Assembly (NCBI GenBank): GCA_025458585.1
Contig: JALOSD010000020.1
Location: 1 to 26,059 of the forward strand
Direction of reading: 5' to 3'
DNA: 26,059 nucleotides
DNA from: Burkholderiaceae bacterium
Lineage (GTDB): Bacteria; Pseudomonadota; Gammaproteobacteria; Burkholderiales; Burkholderiaceae_C
A program made the position numbers and the translations under genes. The number at the start of each line of letters is the position of its first letter. Position 1 is the stretch's first letter. Of the stretch, positions 22,682 through 26,059 are shown in pieces. The notes beneath the pieces are model-generated. The model had not been told where the DNA came from. It did no database searches and saw nothing but the letters and a program-made list of their open reading frames with translations.

Positions 22682-23815
22682 ATGGGGTCGGTCGGGCACG
22701 TCACGCCGCAGCAGATGCACTTCGCCGAGCCGCTGCCGCTGCGAAGCGGGGCGCGGCTGGCGGACTACACGCTGGTCTACGAGACCTACGGCACGCTCAA
22801 CGCCGACCGGTCCAACGCCGTGCTCGTGTGCCACGCGCTCAACGCGTCGCACCACGTTGCCGGCACCTACGAGGGCCAGCCGAAGAGCGAGGGCTGGTGG
22901 GACAACCTCGTCGGGCCCGGCAAGCCGCTCGACAGCGACCGCTTCTTCGTCATCGGCGTCAACAACCCCGGCTCGTGCTTCGGCTCGACGGGGCCGGCGA
23001 GCCCCAACCCGGCCACCGGCCGGCCCTACGGCGCCGACTTTCCCGTCGTCACCGTCGAGGACTGGGTCGACGCGCAGGCACGGCTGCTCGACCGCCTGGG
23101 CATCGCGCAGCTCGCCGCCGTGATCGGCGGCAGCCTCGGCGGCATGCAGGCGCTGTCGTGGACGCTGCGGTACCCCGCGCGCGTGCGCCACTGCGTCGCG
23201 GTGGCCACGGCACCGAACCTGTCGGCGCAGAACATCGCGTTCAACGAGGTCGCGCGCCGCGCCATCGTCACCGACCCCGACTTCCACGGCGGCCACTATT
23301 ACGCGCACGGCGTCGTGCCCAAGCGCGGGCTGCGCGTGGCGCGCATGATCGGCCACATCACGTACCTGTCGGACGACTCGATGGAGCAGAAGTTCGGCCG
23401 CGCGCTGCGCGAGGCCGAGCTCGGCTACACGACGCAGGACATCGAGTTCCAGATCGAGAGCTACCTGCGCTACCAGGGCGAGAAGTTCAGCGAGTACTTC
23501 GACGCCAACACCTACCTGCTCATCACGCGCGCGCTCGACTACTTCGACCCGGCGCGCGAGCACGGCGGCGACCTCGCGCGCGCGTTCGCGCCGGCGCTGG
23601 CGAAGTTCCTCGTCGTCAGCTTCACCACCGACTGGCGCTTCTCGCCGGCGCGCTCGCGCGAGATCGTCAAGGCGCTGGTCGACAACCGCCACGACGTGAC
23701 CTACGCCGAGATCGCGGCGCCGCACGGCCACGACGCCTTCCTGCTCGACGACCCGCGCTACCACGGCGTGCTGCGCGCGTACTTCGACAACGTCGCCAAG
23801 GAGGGCCGGGCATGA
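22682..23815 (+). CDS. metX: Homoserine O-acyltransferase MetX
   Basis: A 377-residue alpha/beta-hydrolase-fold enzyme that activates homoserine for methionine synthesis. The nucleophile is S151 in GGSLGGMQ; the triad is completed by D317 in TTDWRFSP and H350 in PHGHDAF. Landmarks are YETYGTLN, VLVCHALNASHH, GWWDNLVGPGKPLD, VIGVNNPGSCFGSTGP and APNLSAQNIAFNEVARRAI. Whether it uses acetyl-CoA or succinyl-CoA is not decided by annotation alone: many proteobacterial MetX proteins are succinyltransferases. The ATG at 22682 fits the start of conservation; an in-frame ATG at 22643 lies inside the terminator and is rejected. The Shine-Dalgarno is weak. The stop overlaps the metW start as ATGA. Confidence 0.94.
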   Translation: MGSVGHVTPQQMHFAEPLPLRSGARLADYTLVYETYGTLNADRSNAVLVCHALNASHHVAGTYEGQPKSEGWWDNLVGPGKPLDSDRFFVIGVNNPGSCFGSTGPASPNPATGRPYGADFPVVTVEDWVDAQARLLDRLGIAQLAAVIGGSLGGMQALSWTLRYPARVRHCVAVATAPNLSAQNIAFNEVARRAIVTDPDFHGGHYYAHGVVPKRGLRVARMIGHITYLSDDSMEQKFGRALREAELGYTTQDIEFQIESYLRYQGEKFSEYFDANTYLLITRALDYFDPAREHGGDLARAFAPALAKFLVVSFTTDWRFSPARSREIVKALVDNRHDVTYAEIAAPHGHDAFLLDDPRYHGVLRAYFDNVAKEGRA

Positions 23816-24396
23816 CCTCGCGCGCCGACCACGACGTCATCGCGCAGCTCGTGCCGCGCGGCGCGCGCGTGCTCGACCTCGGCTGCGGCGACGGCGCGCT
23901 GCTCGCGCACCTGCGCGACACGCGCGACTGCCGCGGCTTCGGCATCGAGATCGACGACGCCAAGCTGGTGGCGTGCATCAAGCGCGACGTCAAGGTGCTG
24001 CAGCTCAACCTCGAGGAGGGGCTGGCGGTGTTCGACGACGACAGCTTCGACGTCGTGCTGCAGCTCGACACGCTCCAGAGCCTGCGCAACACGCAGACGG
24101 TGCTGCGCGAGACGGCGCGCGTCGGACGCGTGTCGATCGCGAGCTTCCCGAACTTCGCGCACTGGCCCAACCGCTTCAGCGTGCTGCGCGGGCGCATGCC
24201 GGTGACCAAGGTGCTGCCGTACCAGTGGTACGACACGCCCAACATCCGCGTCGGCACCTTCGCCGACTTCGAGGTGCTCGCGCGCCAGTGCGGGCTGCGC
24301 GTGCTCGAGGCGTTCGGTCTGCACGAGGGCCGGCGCGTCGACCGCTGGCCGAACCTGATGGCCAGCACGGCGGTGTTCAAATTCGAAAGAGCATGA
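23812..24396 (+). CDS. metW: Methionine biosynthesis protein MetW
   Basis: A 194-residue class I SAM-dependent-methyltransferase-like protein. The SAM-binding motif VLDLGCGDGALLAHL is followed by GIEIDDAKLVACIKRDV, a DVVLQLDTLQSLRNT segment, and the MetW-specific ASFPNFAHWPNRF and PYQWYDTPNIR blocks. Known work places MetW with MetX in proteobacteria, where it supports MetX activity; the exact chemistry is not settled. ATGA overlap with metX shows coupling and co-regulation by the upstream riboswitch. Complete and of normal length. Confidence 0.94.
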   Translation: MTSRADHDVIAQLVPRGARVLDLGCGDGALLAHLRDTRDCRGFGIEIDDAKLVACIKRDVKVLQLNLEEGLAVFDDDSFDVVLQLDTLQSLRNTQTVLRETARVGRVSIASFPNFAHWPNRFSVLRGRMPVTKVLPYQWYDTPNIRVGTFADFEVLARQCGLRVLEAFGLHEGRRVDRWPNLMASTAVFKFERA

Positions 24397-24442
24397 GGCG
24401 CGGCCCTGCGGCCTCGGCTCCACCGACGCCCAGAGGACCACG

Positions 24443-25216
24443 ATGACCCCGACCTCCACGCCCCCAGGCACGGCCCTCGTCACCGGCGCCAGCGCCGGCT
24501 TCGGCGCCGCGATCGTGCGCCGCCTGCACGCCGACGGCTGGCGCGTCGTCGCCACCGCGCGGCGCGCCGACCGGCTCGCGGCGCTGGCGGCCGAGCTCGG
24601 CCCTCGCGTGCTCGCGTTCCCGCTCGACGTGACCGACCGTGCGGCGGTCGAGGCGCTGCCGTCGTCGCTGCCGGCCCCCTTCGCCGCCGTCGACCTGCTC
24701 GTCAACAACGCCGGCCTCGCACTCGGTCTGGCGCCGGCTCATCAGGCCTCGCTCGACGACTGGGAGACGATGGTTGCGACCAACGTCGCCGGCCTGATGC
24801 GCTGCACGCGCGCGCTGCTGCCCGGCATGGTCGAGCGCGGCCGCGGCCACGTGATCAACATCGGCTCGGTGGCCGGCGGCACGCCGTACCCGGGCGGCAA
24901 CGTCTACGGCGCGACGAAGGCCTTCGTCCACCAGTTCACGCTGAACCTGAAGGCGGACCTGCTCGGCACGCCGGTGCGTGCCACCGCGATCGAGCCGGGT
25001 CTGGTCGGCGGCAGCGAGTTCTCGAACGTGCGCTTCAAGGGCGACGACGCGCGTGCGGCGTCGATCTACGCCGGCACCGACCCGCTGACGCCGGAAGACA
25101 TCGCCGAGGCGGTGGCGTGGGTCGCGCACCTGCCGCCGCGCGTGAACATCAACTTCATGGAGCTGATGCCGGCGTGCCAGGCGCACGGGCCGCTGGCGAT
25201 CCACCGGCGCGCGTGA
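24443..25216 (+). CDS. SDR family NADP-dependent oxidoreductase (YdfG-like 3-hydroxy acid dehydrogenase)
   Basis: A 257-residue short-chain dehydrogenase. The cofactor loop is TGASAGFG near residue 14; NNAG follows the LLV strand; the catalytic Ser, Tyr and Lys lie in INIGSVAG and VYGATKAF; IEPGLVGGSEFSNVRFKGD is close to YdfG of E. coli. YdfG-type enzymes reduce or oxidise 3-hydroxy acids and detoxify malonic semialdehyde. The ATG at 24443 has GAGGA about 8 nt upstream. It lies 46 bp after metW and may share its transcript, but no functional link to methionine is evident. Convergent with the hydratase-like gene, 24 bp away. Confidence 0.86.
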   Translation: MTPTSTPPGTALVTGASAGFGAAIVRRLHADGWRVVATARRADRLAALAAELGPRVLAFPLDVTDRAAVEALPSSLPAPFAAVDLLVNNAGLALGLAPAHQASLDDWETMVATNVAGLMRCTRALLPGMVERGRGHVINIGSVAGGTPYPGGNVYGATKAFVHQFTLNLKADLLGTPVRATAIEPGLVGGSEFSNVRFKGDDARAASIYAGTDPLTPEDIAEAVAWVAHLPPRVNINFMELMPACQAHGPLAIHRRA

Positions 25217-25240
25217 GCCGCGCGCTCGCGCTCGTGCCGA

Positions 25241-26059
25241 TCAGCGGAAGCTCACGCGCATGGTCGGATTGCCGGGCAGGCCCTCGTAGGTCACGGTCAC
25301 GGTGCGCTGCGGCTGCACCGGGCCGGGCGAGAACGCGCCGAGCGACAGCAGGTCGCCGGGCTTGAGCGTGATGCCGCTTGCCTTCAGGTCGGCGGCGAGC
25401 CAGATCACGGCGTTCAGCGGGTGGCCGAGGATCGCGCTGCCCTTGGCGGTGCCGATCGCGCGGCCGGTGTCGTCGCTGGTGCGCACTGTCATGTCGCGCA
25501 GCGCGTCGGCGAACGCGGCGTCGGCGCGCACGACGATCGGCGCGCCGAGCACGCCCAGGCGAGCGCCGACGTTGTTGGCCTGCAGCGCCGCGCCGGTGAG
25601 CTTCGCCGGGTCGGCCACCATCTGGTCGGGCAGCTCGATGAAGGGGTAGACCGCGCGCAGCGACGCCAGCACCTCGACCGGCGTCTTCGCGTCGTGCACG
25701 GCGCTGCTGGCGACCTCGACGACGAGGTCGGCCTCGAGGAACGGCCGTGCACCGAAGGCCGCGGGCACCTCGGCGCCGTCGCGCAGCAGCATCTTCTCGA
25801 GCAGCGTGCCGCGCATGGGGTGGTCCATCTTGAAGCGCTGCTGCACCGTCGGGTTGGTCAGCCCGGCCTTGTAGCCGACGACGGGGCCGTGGGTGGGCTG
25901 CAGCGCGGTCACGAACTTGCGCGCGCCGCAGGCCGCACCTTCGAACGTCAGGTCCGCGGCCGCATCGGCGACCGGCTGCCTCGCCAGGAAGCGTTCCACC
26001 TTCGTCGCGATCTCGGCGTCGGACGGGCACGTGGGGGGCTCGGGCGGCGTGGCGGCGCA
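25241..26059 (-). CDS. 2-keto-4-pentenoate hydratase-like (FAH superfamily) protein, N-terminus outside window
   Basis: The frame is open from the window edge to the stop at 25241, giving at least 272 residues. It resembles MhpD/HpaH hydratases: GYKAGLTNPTVQQRF, EADLVVEVASSAV, PFIELPD, LQANNVGARLGVLGAP, GSAILGHPLNAVIWLA and LKPGDLLSLGAFSPG. The window-edge residues CAATPPEPPTCPSDAEIATKV precede the enzyme domain and look like the region after a signal peptide, perhaps with the first Cys as a lipobox cysteine, so the protein may be exported. A GTG at 25999 could serve as a start but leaves this well-behaved upstream sequence unexplained. No meta-cleavage pathway partners are present. Activity and localisation are uncertain. 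Confidence 0.75.
   Translation of the reverse strand, partial: CAATPPEPPTCPSDAEIATKVERFLARQPVADAAADLTFEGAACGARKFVTALQPTHGPVVGYKAGLTNPTVQQRFKMDHPMRGTLLEKMLLRDGAEVPAAFGARPFLEADLVVEVASSAVHDAKTPVEVLASLRAVYPFIELPDQMVADPAKLTGAALQANNVGARLGVLGAPIVVRADAAFADALRDMTVRTSDDTGRAIGTAKGSAILGHPLNAVIWLAADLKASGITLKPGDLLSLGAFSPGPVQPQRTVTVTYEGLPGNPTMRVSFR

Overview
The window reads as chromosomal DNA of a GC-rich betaproteobacterium, most likely Burkholderiales of the Rubrivivax/Leptothrix/Methylibium type. This rests on base composition, codon use, the closeness of the proteins to that group, and an interspersed GC-rich repeat of a style I associate with it; the genus is inference. I see no rRNA, tRNA, CRISPR array, transposase or phage gene.

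Layout. (1) 1-3786, minus: a trehalose synthase/maltokinase fusion gene overlapping a small membrane-channel-like gene that leaves the window. (2) 3939-9375, minus: a polyamine uptake and oxidation operon with the same order as E. coli ydcSTUVW (binding protein, ATPase, two permeases, gamma-aminobutyraldehyde dehydrogenase). (3) 9376-9915: divergent control region with inverted repeats, a near-perfect sigma-54 promoter and a 5' UTR hairpin. (4) 9916-14697, plus: the prkA-yeaH-spoVR stress operon. (5) 14766-16187, minus: D-lactate dehydrogenase. (6) 16282-16857, plus: PduO-type cobalamin adenosyltransferase. (7) 16876-18534, minus: aroG (DAHP synthase) preceded by a Phe-rich leader peptide and an intrinsic terminator, that is an attenuator, and followed by a small conserved-looking gene. 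(8) 18615-22470, minus: threonine ammonia-lyase, tldD, and a MipA/OmpV-like outer-membrane protein. (9) 22554-24396, plus: metX-metW behind a SAM-II-type riboswitch and terminator. (10) an SDR oxidoreductase (plus) and a partial, probably exported, 2-keto-4-pentenoate hydratase-like gene (minus).

The most interesting items are regulatory. The aroG leader encodes eight aromatic residues in a ten-residue stretch. The riboswitch-terminator unit controls metX. The sigma-54 promoter lies ahead of prkA. A family of about 80-115 bp structured repeats sits at the stop codons of three genes in sense orientation, one of which appears to have cut off the PrkA C-terminus.

Three otherwise well-conserved genes (treS, ydcU, prkA) each carry an internal loss of roughly 28-57 codons with a frameshift. 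Three such lesions within 9 kb of housekeeping-type genes makes an assembly or sequencing artefact the first explanation to test; genuine decay is the alternative.
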